From Prevotella sp. UBA2746 (GTDB lineage Bacteria > Bacteroidota > Bacteroidia > Bacteroidales > Bacteroidaceae): a DNA stretch of 32,452 bases. The DNA is taken from the NCBI GenBank assembly GCA_002353555.1, contig DEJO01000014.1:1-32452 (forward strand). Reading direction: 5' to 3'. How positions within the stretch are numbered: position 1 is the first letter of the stretch; every line of letters begins with the position of its first letter. Below, piece by piece: positions 13,448 through 21,793 of this stretch. The notes under the pieces are model-generated. The model searched no databases. It was not told where the DNA came from and saw only the letters and a list, made by a program, of their open reading frames with translations. The translations under genes were made by a program, and so were the position numbers.

Positions 13448-14937
13448 TAATTCCCTTTCCAGAATGCCGGTGTGAAGAGTACGAGGACGGTGAACAGTTC
13501 GAGACGTCCTACGAGCATCAGGAAGGCACACATCCATTTAGCAAAGGCAGGGAGCATGCTCCACGACATCGTAGGTCCGATCTCCAGTCCGAGTGTAGGA
13601 CCCGTATTTCCCAAACAACTCAGCGTGATGGTGACTGCATTCGTGTGGTCGATGCCAGCCACTGTCAGCCCTAACGTGCAGATACCGGCAAGGATGACAT
13701 AGAGAGAGATGAAGGAAAGGAGGGTGGCACGTTTTGACATCGGGACGTTGATACCGTCTATCTTTAGTGGCAGGACGGCATTGGGATGCAGTATCTGCAT
13801 GAACTCGTTGCGCATGTTCTTCAGAATCATGACCGCCCGGATGCTCTTGATGCCTCCACTCGTACTACCCGAACAGCCGCCGATGACCATCAGCACAGCC
13901 AATACAATCCAGGTGACGTGCGGCCACTTGCCGGCATCGTCGTTGAAGAGTCCTGTCGAGGTGAGGAAGGAAACCACCTGGAAGATGCCGCAACGGAAGG
14001 CACGCTCAAAGTCGTAGCCGTTGCGCAACATCAACTCTGCCATAATAAATATGGTGGCAGCAACGATGGCAAAGATATAGAACCGGAACTCAGAATTCAT
14101 GAACAGTTGCTTGACGCGCAACTTGGCAACGCTGGCATAGAGCAACATGAAGTTGACACCGGCAAGGAAGCAGAAGAGGGTGCATACATACTCTTCGGCA
14201 GGCGAATGGAATGAGGTCAGGCTGCCGTTGGTAGTAGCAAAGCCGCCGGTCGCCGTGCTCGTCATCGAGTAGTTGATGGCATTGAACCAGTCCATACCGC
14301 ATGCCATGTAGGAGAACATGCAGGCAACGGTCAGGAAGAGATAGACCAGCCATATCCACTTGGCACCAGTGCTCAGACGGGGGTGTAGCTTACTGCGGAT
14401 GGGGCCGGTAGCCTCGGCAGAGAAGACTTTCACGCTTCCACCCACCATCGAAGGGAGGATGGCAATGGTGAAGAACACGATTCCCAGTCCGCCTATCCAT
14501 TGTGTCAGCGACCGCCAGAAGAGCAATGCCTTCGGCAACGACTCCACATCGTCGATGACGGTGGCTCCCGTAGTGGTGAATCCCGACATGGTCTCGAAGA
14601 AAGCATCGGTAAACGAGAAGCTCTGCATGGTGCTGTGGCTGATGTCGGAAAACGAGAAGTTGGGGATGATAAACGGTATCATGCCGAAAAGCGAGAACAG
14701 AATCCATGCCATCGTGACCACGAAGTAGGCATCACGCCGGCTCATGTTGTTGTCGGCATTCTTGCCCAATTGTCTGAAGATTAGTCCGACAAGGGCGGTG
14801 ATGATGGTCGTCAGTCCGAACGAGGCGATGTCGGTGCCGTTGTAGTAGATAGCCACCAGCAGGCACAGTCCCATTAACGTTGCTTCTAAGTAGAGCAGCG
14901 ATCCGAATATCTTGGATATAAGTTTAATGTTCAACAC
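13447..14937 (-). CDS. trkH: Trk potassium uptake channel subunit TrkH
   Basis: Inner-membrane K+ translocating subunit, 496 residues, with the family's four membrane-pore-membrane repeats. The four selectivity-filter segments are visible in order: TTTGAT (121-126), STATGGF (227-233), TSTGLF (326-331) and GNTGP (443-447), each with the invariant glycine. The highly conserved GGCSGSTSGGIK (353-364) lies in the broken helix that gates the pore. The first two hydrophobic segments (about 10-30 and 40-58) precede the first repeat as usual. It begins 11 bp after trkA and is clearly co-transcribed with it. The two products form the ion channel and its cytosolic nucleotide-gated ring. Transcription converges with the DUF4435 gene. 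Confidence 0.97.
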   Translation of the reverse strand: MLNIKLISKIFGSLLYLEATLMGLCLLVAIYYNGTDIASFGLTTIITALVGLIFRQLGKNADNNMSRRDAYFVVTMAWILFSLFGMIPFIIPNFSFSDISHSTMQSFSFTDAFFETMSGFTTTGATVIDDVESLPKALLFWRSLTQWIGGLGIVFFTIAILPSMVGGSVKVFSAEATGPIRSKLHPRLSTGAKWIWLVYLFLTVACMFSYMACGMDWFNAINYSMTSTATGGFATTNGSLTSFHSPAEEYVCTLFCFLAGVNFMLLYASVAKLRVKQLFMNSEFRFYIFAIVAATIFIMAELMLRNGYDFERAFRCGIFQVVSFLTSTGLFNDDAGKWPHVTWIVLAVLMVIGGCSGSTSGGIKSIRAVMILKNMRNEFMQILHPNAVLPLKIDGINVPMSKRATLLSFISLYVILAGICTLGLTVAGIDHTNAVTITLSCLGNTGPTLGLEIGPTMSWSMLPAFAKWMCAFLMLVGRLELFTVLVLFTPAFWKGN

Positions 14938-14948
14938 AATATAGGGCT

Positions 14949-16292
14949 TTAATTAAACAGCCGTTCCACCTTCTTCATATCGACATTATGGCAGAAGACG
15001 ACGACGCTGTCGCCGGCTTCTATCTGCGTGTTACCAGAGACGAGGAAGCCTTCGTTGTTGCGTACGATGCCTCCGATGGTCATGCCGCGTGGTATGTTCA
15101 GGTCTTTCACCGGCTTCTGTGTGATTTTCGACCCCTGTACGGGTACGAACTCGGCGATATCAGCCTTGGCAGTCATGAGGAATTTCACGTTATGTACGTT
15201 GGCATCGAGCATCATCTGGTAGATATGTGATGCCGCAATTACCTTCTTGTTGACGATGGTGCCAATGTCCAGGCTCTCAGCCATGCTCACGTAGTCGATG
15301 TTCTCGACCATTGCCACCGTCTTCCTGACGCCCATGCGCTTGGCAGAGAGGCATGCAAGGATGTTGGTCTCGGTGTTGTCGGTCAGCGCCACAAACGCCT
15401 GGGTGTTGCGGATGCCCTCTTCGATGAGCAGTGACATGTCGCGTCCGTCGCCATTGATGACCAGTGCGTTTTCCTTTTCGAAGAGGTCGTTGAGGTCTTC
15501 GCAACGCTGTTCGCTTTTCTCGATAATCTTCGTGTTCATGTATTCCGGCATCGTGTTCACCACACGGACGGCTGTCGTGCCGCCCCCCATGACCATGACG
15601 TTCTTCACGTCGACATACTTCTCTTTGCCCACAATCTTTCGGATGTAGGGGATGTAGTTCTTCGTTGTCATGAAGTAGGCAAGGTCGTGCAACTTCAGTT
15701 CGTCGTTGCCTCCGGGGATGATGGTTTCCATGCCGCGCTTGATGGCAACGATATGGAACGGGTCGTCAGGACCGCTGATCTCGCGCAGGGGCTTGTCGAG
15801 AATCTCACATCCATGCCGCAACTTGATGCCCAGCATGACGAGTGCCCCGTCGTGAACGTCCCACCGTTGTCTCACCCACGACATCTTCAGTCCGTTGATG
15901 ATGTCCTTGGCAGCCAGCATCTCCGGATAGATAATCGAGCTGATGCCCAGTTGCTTGAACAGTTGCGGGTTGTCATCCAGCACATATTCGTAGGTGTCAA
16001 CCTTTGCCACCGTCTTCTTCGCACCCAGTTGGCGTGCCAAGGCACAAGCCGTGATGTTCTCATTCTCGTTGGGTGTCACGGCAATAAACAGGTCGGCAGC
16101 ACCAGCACCAGCCTCTCTCAGCGCCTTGATGCTTGTTGGCGAGGCGAGCATGGTGAGCAGGTCGTAGTCTCGTCCCAGCTTCTCCAGGTTCTCCTCGGCA
16201 CTGTCCATCAGGGTGATGTCGTAGTTGTTGCGTGAGAGCAGTTGTGCCAAGTATGTTCCGATGGCGTAAGCGCCGGCTATAATGATTTTCAT
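14949..16292 (-). CDS. trkA: Trk regulatory subunit TrkA
   Basis: Cytosolic gating ring protein of the Trk potassium system, 447 residues. It has two tandem RCK units, each an NAD(H)/nucleotide-binding TrkA-N domain followed by a TrkA-C domain. The first Rossmann motif is IIIAGAYAIGTYLA (2-15). Its middle glycine is replaced by Tyr (GxYxxG instead of GxGxxG), while the acidic residue ending strand 2 is kept (Asp29). The second motif is VMVMGGGTTA (231-240). TrkA-C segments occur around 145-215 and 370-447, the latter ending GDSVVVFCHN. trkH follows after 11 bp, and dxs lies 9 bp upstream on the same strand, so dxs-trkA-trkH may be one transcript. The spacer before its ATG consists of the AT-rich repeat that also provides the dxs stop codon. 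Confidence 0.96.
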   Translation of the reverse strand: MKIIIAGAYAIGTYLAQLLSRNNYDITLMDSAEENLEKLGRDYDLLTMLASPTSIKALREAGAGAADLFIAVTPNENENITACALARQLGAKKTVAKVDTYEYVLDDNPQLFKQLGISSIIYPEMLAAKDIINGLKMSWVRQRWDVHDGALVMLGIKLRHGCEILDKPLREISGPDDPFHIVAIKRGMETIIPGGNDELKLHDLAYFMTTKNYIPYIRKIVGKEKYVDVKNVMVMGGGTTAVRVVNTMPEYMNTKIIEKSEQRCEDLNDLFEKENALVINGDGRDMSLLIEEGIRNTQAFVALTDNTETNILACLSAKRMGVRKTVAMVENIDYVSMAESLDIGTIVNKKVIAASHIYQMMLDANVHNVKFLMTAKADIAEFVPVQGSKITQKPVKDLNIPRGMTIGGIVRNNEGFLVSGNTQIEAGDSVVVFCHNVDMKKVERLFN

Positions 16293-16297
16293 AACGC

Positions 16298-16340
16298 TTA
16301 ATTATGAATGGTCAATTATGAATTGTGAATTGTCAATTGC
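16298..16340. repeat. AT-rich tandem repeat forming the dxs 3' end
   Basis: Degenerate AATTGTGAATTGTCAATT units span the junction of dxs and trkA. They encode the last ten or so residues of Dxs (NSQFIIDHS) and its stop codon. It is the same repeat family as 6922-6974. Confidence 0.75.
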
Positions 16341-18230
16341 TTTGAGAATCCCCTCGGCATCGATGCCTACGATGTGTTGCAGCTCGTCAACGGTGCCGTG
16401 TTCCACAAACTCGTCGGGCAGTCCCAGCCGGGTGATGGCAGGAGTGAATCCATGGTCACCCATCCATTCCATGACGGCAGAGCCCAGCCCGCCGTTGCGC
16501 ACCCCGTCTTCTACAGTGACAATGCGCTTGAACTTCCTGCCCACCTCTTCCAGGATGCCTTCGTCGAGCGGCTTGAGGAAGCGCATGTCGTAGTGGGCAA
16601 CATTGGCTTTTGACTGGCGGATAGCCGCAGTAACGTTGTTGCCGATGGGACCTATGCTCAGCACTGCCACGTCGTCGCCGTCGTGCAGCTTCCGTCCTGT
16701 GCCGATGGCAATCTCCTGCATGTCGCATTTCCAGTCTTTCTTGGTGCCTCTTCCGCGTGGGTATCGGATGACGAACGTGCCCTTGCCGTCGAGTTGTGCC
16801 GTATACATCAGGTGGCGCAGCTCGTGCTCGTCCATCGGTGAGGCGATGGTGAGGTGGGGGATAGGTCTGAGGGCTGCCATGTCGAAGGCTCCGTGGTGGG
16901 TGGCTCCGTCTTGTCCTACCAGTCCTGCGCGGTCTAAGCACAATACCACCGGCAGGTTGAGTATGGCAGCATCGTGTATGATGTTGTCGTAGGCACGTTG
17001 AGCAAAAGCACTGTAGATGTTGCAGAAAGGCAGCAGCCCGTCCTTCGCCATGCCTGCCGAGAACGTTACGGCATGTCCCTCTGCAATGCCCACGTCGAAG
17101 GTTCTTTCCGGCATCTCCTTCATCATGATGTTCATCGAACAGCCGGTAGGCATGGCGGGTGTCACGCCCACGATGCGCGGGTTCTGGCGTGCCAGCTCCA
17201 GCAAGGTCTCCCCGAACACGTCTTGGTATTTGGGTGGCAGGTCACTGGTGTTCTCTTTCAGGCGCTCACCTGTCTCAGGGTCGAACTTGCCGGGTGCGTG
17301 CCAGATGGTGGCACTCTCCTCAGCCGGCTTGTAGCCTTTACCCTTGATGGTGTGTAGGTGCAGCAGCTTAGGACCTTTCATGTCCTTGATTTGTCGGAGA
17401 ATCTGCACCAGTTCCTTCACGTCATGGCCGTCGTAAGGTCCGAAGTACCTGATGTTCAGACCCTCGAAGATGTTCTGCTGGCCAGCCAGTGCCGCTTTCA
17501 GGGCGTTGTTGAATCGCAGGATGCCTTTCCTGCGGTTCTCGCTCAGGTAGCCTTTGGCGTGCAGCCATTGCGAAGCCTTGAATCTCAGGCGGTTGTAGGT
17601 TTCGTTGGTGTCGAGTCGCAGGAGGTATTTCTCCATGCCTCCCACGGCACGATCTATCGACATGTCGTTGTCGTTGAGGATGATGAGCAGGTCGTTAGGG
17701 CTCGACGAGGCGTTGTTCAGTCCCTCAAAAGCCAGACCTCCGCTCATGGCTCCGTCGCCGATGATTGCCACCACGTGATGTGGGGAAGGTTGATGGTTCT
17801 TGCCTTGCCCTATTTTCAGCCGTTCAGCCACGGCCATTCCGAGAGCTGCCGAGATGCTGTTCGACGCATGTCCGCAGGTGAAGGAGTCGTATTCGCTTTC
17901 CAAGGGAGAGGGGAAGGGCATGAGTCCGCCCAGTTTTCGGTTGGTACAGAAGCGTTCGCGACGCCCGGTCAGTATCTTGTGTCCGTAAGCCTGATGCCCC
18001 ACATCCCACACCAGTCGGTCTTCGGGCGTGTTGAAGACGTAGTGCAGGGCAACGGTAATCTCCGTCACGCCGAGGCTGGAAGCCAGGTGGCCGGGGTTTA
18101 CTGCCACCTCCTCCACGATGTCTTCGCGCAGTTCCTTGCACACCTCCGGCAGCTGCTCTACGTCTAAGCGTCGCAGGTCGGCAGGGGTCTTGATCTTGCT
18201 TAACAGACTAAAATGTTCTTGTTCAGCCAT
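16302..18230 (-). CDS. dxs: 1-deoxy-D-xylulose-5-phosphate synthase
   Basis: Thiamine-diphosphate enzyme that condenses pyruvate and glyceraldehyde 3-phosphate in the first step of the MEP isoprenoid pathway. The 642 residues match the family. Landmarks are DVGHQAYGHKILTGR (76-90), the ThDP/Mg motif GDGAMSGG with following NN (158-173), YFGPYDGHD (262-270), the catalytic glutamate Glu384 in GIAEGHAV, and the Dxs-specific DRAGLVGQDGATHHG (433-447). The C-terminal transketolase domain ends normally, but the final NSQFIIDHS is encoded by a spacer repeat. The start is MAEQEHFSLLSKI, 24 bp below an exact TACCTTTG -7 box. trkA follows 9 bp after the stop. Confidence 0.98.
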   Translation of the reverse strand: MAEQEHFSLLSKIKTPADLRRLDVEQLPEVCKELREDIVEEVAVNPGHLASSLGVTEITVALHYVFNTPEDRLVWDVGHQAYGHKILTGRRERFCTNRKLGGLMPFPSPLESEYDSFTCGHASNSISAALGMAVAERLKIGQGKNHQPSPHHVVAIIGDGAMSGGLAFEGLNNASSSPNDLLIILNDNDMSIDRAVGGMEKYLLRLDTNETYNRLRFKASQWLHAKGYLSENRRKGILRFNNALKAALAGQQNIFEGLNIRYFGPYDGHDVKELVQILRQIKDMKGPKLLHLHTIKGKGYKPAEESATIWHAPGKFDPETGERLKENTSDLPPKYQDVFGETLLELARQNPRIVGVTPAMPTGCSMNIMMKEMPERTFDVGIAEGHAVTFSAGMAKDGLLPFCNIYSAFAQRAYDNIIHDAAILNLPVVLCLDRAGLVGQDGATHHGAFDMAALRPIPHLTIASPMDEHELRHLMYTAQLDGKGTFVIRYPRGRGTKKDWKCDMQEIAIGTGRKLHDGDDVAVLSIGPIGNNVTAAIRQSKANVAHYDMRFLKPLDEGILEEVGRKFKRIVTVEDGVRNGGLGSAVMEWMGDHGFTPAITRLGLPDEFVEHGTVDELQHIVGIDAEGILKAIDNSQFIIDHS

Positions 18231-18253
18231 TCAGTTATGGTTACTTTCGAGTG

Positions 18254-18261
18254 CAAAGGTA
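18254..18261 (-). promoter_or_regulatory. -7 box TACCTTTG for dxs (and trkAH)
   Basis: An exact TAnnTTTG match on the minus strand, 24 bases before the dxs ATG. The nearest upstream TTTG (18279-18276) is 14 bp away rather than 19. The region upstream holds degenerate AATTGA repeats. Confidence 0.6.
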
Positions 18262-18377
18262 CGATATATAATTGACAAATGGTAATTGAAAATTGATAAT
18301 TTTTATCCGTTGAGGTTTCTTCCTTTGATTTCTTCACGCGTCATAAAACCCATGACAAGCGAAATCCAAGGAAAAGT

Positions 18378-18408
18378 TTTGCAGGATGGCTTAATGTTTG
18401 TACATTTG
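18378..18408 (+). promoter_or_regulatory. full Bacteroidota promoter of the exported C1B peptidase gene
   Basis: TTTG (18378-18381), exactly 19 bases, then TACATTTG (18401-18408). This is a complete -33/-7 pair on the plus strand, giving a leader of about 40 nt before the ATG at 18454. Confidence 0.8.
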
Positions 18409-18453
18409 CACTTGAAACCCCAAAGGCACTAATAACACACAGCATTTAAAAAT

Positions 18454-19848
18454 ATGAAGACTATCAGAAACACCATGATTGCGCTTTGTTGCCTGTCGGC
18501 ATGGACGGCAACGGCACAGAACGGGGGAGGCATCTCGATGGAGATGTTGCACCAAATGGAGAAAGAGGTGGGGGCGACAGCTGCCAACCGCGCACTGTCT
18601 AACGCCATAGCGTCTAATTCCATCGATGACCTGGCGAAGAACTTCAAGAAGCAAGGCAGGTTAGACACCTACTTCAGCGTGGAGACTCCCCGGCAGACCA
18701 TTCACGACCAGAAACGGTCGGGGCGGTGCTGGATGTTTTCCGGACTCAACGTGCTGCGCTCGAACTTTGCACGGCAGCACAAGGACAGCATCACCGTGGA
18801 GTATTCCCATGCCTACCTCTTCTTCTACGACCAGTTGGAGAAAGCTAACCTCTTTCTGCAGGCGGTCATAGACCATGCGAAGCTGCCCCTCGACAACCCG
18901 CGCGTGCAATTCTTCTTCAGGCACCCCATCAACGACGGCGGCACTTTCTGCGGGGTGGCAGACCTGGCTGAGAAATACGGGCTGGTGCCTATGGAGGTGC
19001 AGCCGGAGACCTATTCGGCTGACAACACGACGCGCATGGCTAAGTTGTTGTCGTCGAAGCTGCGCGAATACGGATTGGAGCTGCGCCGCATGGTCGCCGA
19101 CGGCAAGCCTGCCAAGGCAGTGCAGGGCCGCAAGGCAGAGATGCTCTCCACCGTCTACCGCATGCTGTCGCTCTCGCTGGGCGAACCGGTGAAGGAGTTC
19201 AGCTATGCCTTCAGGGACAAGAAAGGCAAGGCGGTGGCTCCGGCGAAGACCTATACGCCGAAGCAGTTCTACGATGCCACCGTGGGAGGTCCGCTCAACG
19301 GTACGTTCGTCATGCTGATGAACGACCCTCGCCACCCTTATTATAAGACCTACGAGGTGGAATACGACCGCCATACCTACGACGGTCATAACTGGAAGTA
19401 CGTGAACTTGCCGATGGAAGACATTGCACGCCTGGCGATAGCCTCGCTCAAGGACAGCACGAAGCTCTACAGCAGCTACGACGTGGGCAAGCAGTTCGAC
19501 CGCAAGCGCGGCTACTTAGACCTCGACAACTTCGACTATGGCACACTCTTCTCGACAACGTTCCCCATGACGAAGGCCGACCGCATCGCCACCTTCGACA
19601 GTGGCTCTACCCATGCCATGACGCTCACCGCCGTAGACCTCGATGCCGCCGGCAAGCCGTTGAAGTGGAAGGTGGAGAACTCTTGGGGTAAGGAGTCCGG
19701 GCAGAAAGGTTGTGTCATCATGACCAACCGCTGGTTCAACGAGTATGCCTTCCGTCTGGTCGTCGACAAGAAGTATGTTCCCAAGGACATCCTGAAGATC
19801 GAGCAGACCAAGCCCGTCATGTTGCCGCCTGAAGATCCGTTGTTCTAA
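18454..19848 (+). CDS. exported C1B cysteine aminopeptidase (bleomycin hydrolase/PepC type)
   Basis: Papain-fold C1B peptidase of 464 residues, related to bleomycin hydrolase and aminopeptidase C. The catalytic set is complete: Gln86 and Cys92 in DQKRSGRCWMF, His387 in STHAMTL, and Asn409 in VENSWG. Unlike classic cytosolic PepC it begins with a signal peptide (about residues 1-22, MKTIRN then a hydrophobic stretch ending ATAQ). It should therefore work in the periplasm or outside. No lipobox cysteine is placed correctly; Cys12-Cys13 lie within the hydrophobic core. The C-terminal end is extended past the family's usual end (TKPVMLPPEDPLF). C1B enzymes trim N-terminal residues from peptides using their C-terminus as a ruler, so an extension at that end could alter specificity. 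It is monocistronic: its own full promoter lies upstream and a strong terminator downstream. Confidence 0.92.
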   Translation: MKTIRNTMIALCCLSAWTATAQNGGGISMEMLHQMEKEVGATAANRALSNAIASNSIDDLAKNFKKQGRLDTYFSVETPRQTIHDQKRSGRCWMFSGLNVLRSNFARQHKDSITVEYSHAYLFFYDQLEKANLFLQAVIDHAKLPLDNPRVQFFFRHPINDGGTFCGVADLAEKYGLVPMEVQPETYSADNTTRMAKLLSSKLREYGLELRRMVADGKPAKAVQGRKAEMLSTVYRMLSLSLGEPVKEFSYAFRDKKGKAVAPAKTYTPKQFYDATVGGPLNGTFVMLMNDPRHPYYKTYEVEYDRHTYDGHNWKYVNLPMEDIARLAIASLKDSTKLYSSYDVGKQFDRKRGYLDLDNFDYGTLFSTTFPMTKADRIATFDSGSTHAMTLTAVDLDAAGKPLKWKVENSWGKESGQKGCVIMTNRWFNEYAFRLVVDKKYVPKDILKIEQTKPVMLPPEDPLF

Positions 19849-19851
19849 AAG

Positions 19852-19882
19852 CCTACCCCCAACGCCTCCCAAAGGGAGGGGA
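19852..19882. repeat. GC-rich palindromic element, copy 1
   Basis: CCTACCCCCAACGCCTCCC followed by AAAGGGAGGGGAG, directly after the peptidase stop codon. A diverged inverted copy (19987-20036) lies on the other side of the terminator. Confidence 0.7.
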
Positions 19883-19920
19883 GTCATGCCCTCTTTCAGA
19901 GTGGGCAGTATCACGAAATA

Positions 19921-19967
19921 AAATAGCCCCACCAATTCTGTATCATAAGAAATTGGTAGGGCTATTT
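19921..19967. terminator. bidirectional terminator between the peptidase and ddh
   Basis: A 17-bp stem with one mismatch (19921-19937 pairing with 19951-19967) around a 13-nt loop, followed by TTTTTATATTG on the plus strand and CTATTTTATTTC on the minus strand. It is placed between convergent genes and serves both. Confidence 0.9.
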
Positions 19968-19986
19968 TTATATTGTTTCTCATGAA

Positions 19987-20036
19987 TTGTCCCCTATCCC
20001 CCGAAGGGGCTTAGTTCCCCTCTTTGGGAGGGGGTG
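19987..20036. repeat. GC-rich palindromic element, copy 2 (inverted)
   Basis: CCCCTATCCCCCGAAGGGG, then TTCCCCTCTTTGGGAGGGGG. Read on the minus strand it repeats the CACCCCCTCCCAAAG pattern of the copy at 19852-19882, so the two bracket the terminator as inverted repeats. Confidence 0.65.
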
Positions 20037-20040
20037 GGCA

Positions 20041-20940
20041 TTATACCAAATGCTTGATCAGCTCCTCGCGGTCGCCTGCCAGCATGTCGATGACAGGAAT
20101 CTCGATCATGGTATAGCAACCGGGCTGCTGACGCATGGAGGCACGTGCCACGTTGACCAGTACCTGTCCCGTCAGAGCGGGGTTGTTGATGCTCATGTTG
20201 AACTCCAGACGCTGGTTCTGTGTCTGTCCGCTCACGCCCTTGCGCACGAGGTTCACACCGTGTCCCATGTCGCGCACGTCGTCAACAGAGTCAACGGCGA
20301 AGACGTGAGTTTCATCACTGGCGAAGTAGGGGTCTGCCTTGATGTCGGCAGTGACGTCTTCCAGCTTCGCACCCTCTTCCAGTTCCACGTATACCATGCG
20401 GCGGTGGATGCCCTCACCGAGAGGAATAGTCATGGATAGTGCATTCTTCACCCCCTTCTTCGAGCGCACGCAGACGCTGTGGCCCATCGACATACCCGGT
20501 CCGAAGTTGGTGTAGCTCAGTCCCTTCGGCGCAAGGCTCTGCATCAGGGTGCGCACGATAGAGTCGGAACCCGGATCCCAGCCGGCAGCGATGACGCTCA
20601 CCGTACCCGACTGCTTGTTGATGGGGTCGAGTGTGGCGCGATAGTCCAAGATGTTGGTATGGATGTCGAAGCTGTCGACAGTGTTGATGCCGAGGGGCAG
20701 AATCTGCTTGGCATACTCCTCACAGGAGCGGGTCGGCGTGGCGAGGATGGCTACGTCAACGTCTTTCAGCTCTTTGATGTCCTTCACTACAGCATAGTCT
20801 GCCAGCTCTGCAGGCTTGTTCTCTGCTCCGTTGCGGCGTACCACACCTGCAATCTCGAAGTCGGGAGCGGCTTCAAGTGCCTGGATGGCGTACTTTCCAA
20901 TGTTGCCGTAGCCTACTACGGCGGCTCTGATTTTCTTCAT
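20041..20940 (-). CDS. ddh: meso-diaminopimelate D-dehydrogenase
   Basis: NADPH-dependent enzyme of the single-step dehydrogenase branch of lysine/peptidoglycan precursor synthesis. It reductively aminates tetrahydrodipicolinate directly to meso-diaminopimelate. The 299 residues have an N-terminal Rossmann motif (VVGYGNIGKYA, GxGxxG at 10-15). They also carry the family motifs DSFDIH, AAGWDPGSDSI (the substrate-contacting WDPG loop), GPGMSMGHS and the C-terminal NPALTGQVLVNVARA. The ATG at 20940 is chosen because the in-frame ATG at 20994 lies upstream of the predicted -7 box and adds 18 residues unlike the family. It is transcribed alone, diverging from ruvA and converging with the peptidase gene. 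Confidence 0.96.
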   Translation of the reverse strand: MKKIRAAVVGYGNIGKYAIQALEAAPDFEIAGVVRRNGAENKPAELADYAVVKDIKELKDVDVAILATPTRSCEEYAKQILPLGINTVDSFDIHTNILDYRATLDPINKQSGTVSVIAAGWDPGSDSIVRTLMQSLAPKGLSYTNFGPGMSMGHSVCVRSKKGVKNALSMTIPLGEGIHRRMVYVELEEGAKLEDVTADIKADPYFASDETHVFAVDSVDDVRDMGHGVNLVRKGVSGQTQNQRLEFNMSINNPALTGQVLVNVARASMRQQPGCYTMIEIPVIDMLAGDREELIKHLV

Positions 20941-20983
20941 TTCGTTTTTGTTATTTGGTTGTTGTTTTATGCCTATTCGGTTG

Positions 20984-20991
20984 CAAAAGTA
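20984..20991 (-). promoter_or_regulatory. -7 box TACTTTTG for ddh
   Basis: A TAnnTTTG match on the minus strand, 44 bases before the ATG at 20940. It rules out the longer in-frame start at 20994, which would lie upstream of transcription. No exact -33 box was found. Confidence 0.6.
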
Positions 20992-21168
20992 CATCTTTTT
21001 CGCTAATTAACTATCATTTTGCTCATATTTTTATCTAAAATCATCATAAAAGATGATGGAGGTCAAAAAAATAACGCCCAATGCAATAAAGCGAAGGGGG
21101 GAAGCGTTACATTAAAAGTATATATACAATCCCCGCTGACAGCTATCGGGGGCAATGTTTTTGGAACT

Positions 21169-21786
21169 ATGATAGAATATATCAAGGGCGAACTGACGGA
21201 GTTGACGCCTGCGCTTGCGGTTGTGGAAGCAGCCGGAGTAGGGTATGCCTTGAACATTTCGCTCAATACTTATGGTGCCGTACAAGGCAAAAAAGAGGTG
21301 AAACTCTACGTTCATGAGGCGCTCACGACGGGTGGCCGCGACGACTCGTTCACGCTCTTCGGCTTCTTCAACAAGCAGGAGCGGGAACTCTACCGACAGC
21401 TCATCACCGTGAGTGGGGTCGGTGCCAACACTGCACGCATGATTCTCTCGTCGCTGACACCGGCAGAGCTGTGCAACGTCATCGCCAACGGCGACGAGCG
21501 GTTGCTCAAAGGCGTGAAAGGCATCGGGCTGAAGACTGCCCAGCGTATCATCGTTGACCTGCGTGATAAGATTGTCTCGCTGGGTATTGCCGACGAACTG
21601 CATGTCAGCAAGTCGCCAGCTGCTGCACTCATCAACACGGGAGTGAAGGACGAGGCGGTCAGCGCACTCACCATGCTCGGCTTCTCGCCGGCACCGTCGG
21701 CGAAGGTTGTCACCGCCATCCTCACCCAACAGCCCGACCTGCCCGTCGAGCAAGTGGTGAAGCAGGCGCTGAAACAGATCAAATAG
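21169..21786 (+). CDS. ruvA: Holliday junction helicase subunit RuvA
   Basis: DNA-binding subunit of the RuvAB branch-migration complex. The 205 residues match RuvA: OB-fold domain I (1-64, beginning MIEYIKGELTEL), helix-hairpin-helix domain II with two HhH motifs (VSGVGANTA at 81-89 and VKGIGLKTAQRI at 116-127), and a small domain III (about 158-205) that binds RuvB. The ATG at 21169 gives the canonical start. The reading frame stays open back to 21019, but those 50 codons do not resemble RuvA. sprA begins 7 bp after the stop, so the two are transcribed together. A CCCCG/CGGGG stem (21131-21151) lies in the leader. Confidence 0.97.
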   Translation: MIEYIKGELTELTPALAVVEAAGVGYALNISLNTYGAVQGKKEVKLYVHEALTTGGRDDSFTLFGFFNKQERELYRQLITVSGVGANTARMILSSLTPAELCNVIANGDERLLKGVKGIGLKTAQRIIVDLRDKIVSLGIADELHVSKSPAAALINTGVKDEAVSALTMLGFSPAPSAKVVTAILTQQPDLPVEQVVKQALKQIK

Positions 21787-21793
21787 AAAACTC

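Noticed and set aside
21019..21168. 50-codon in-frame extension before ruvA
   Set aside because: RuvA starts at MIEYIKG in essentially all bacteria. The extension is AT-rich and unlike any RuvA.
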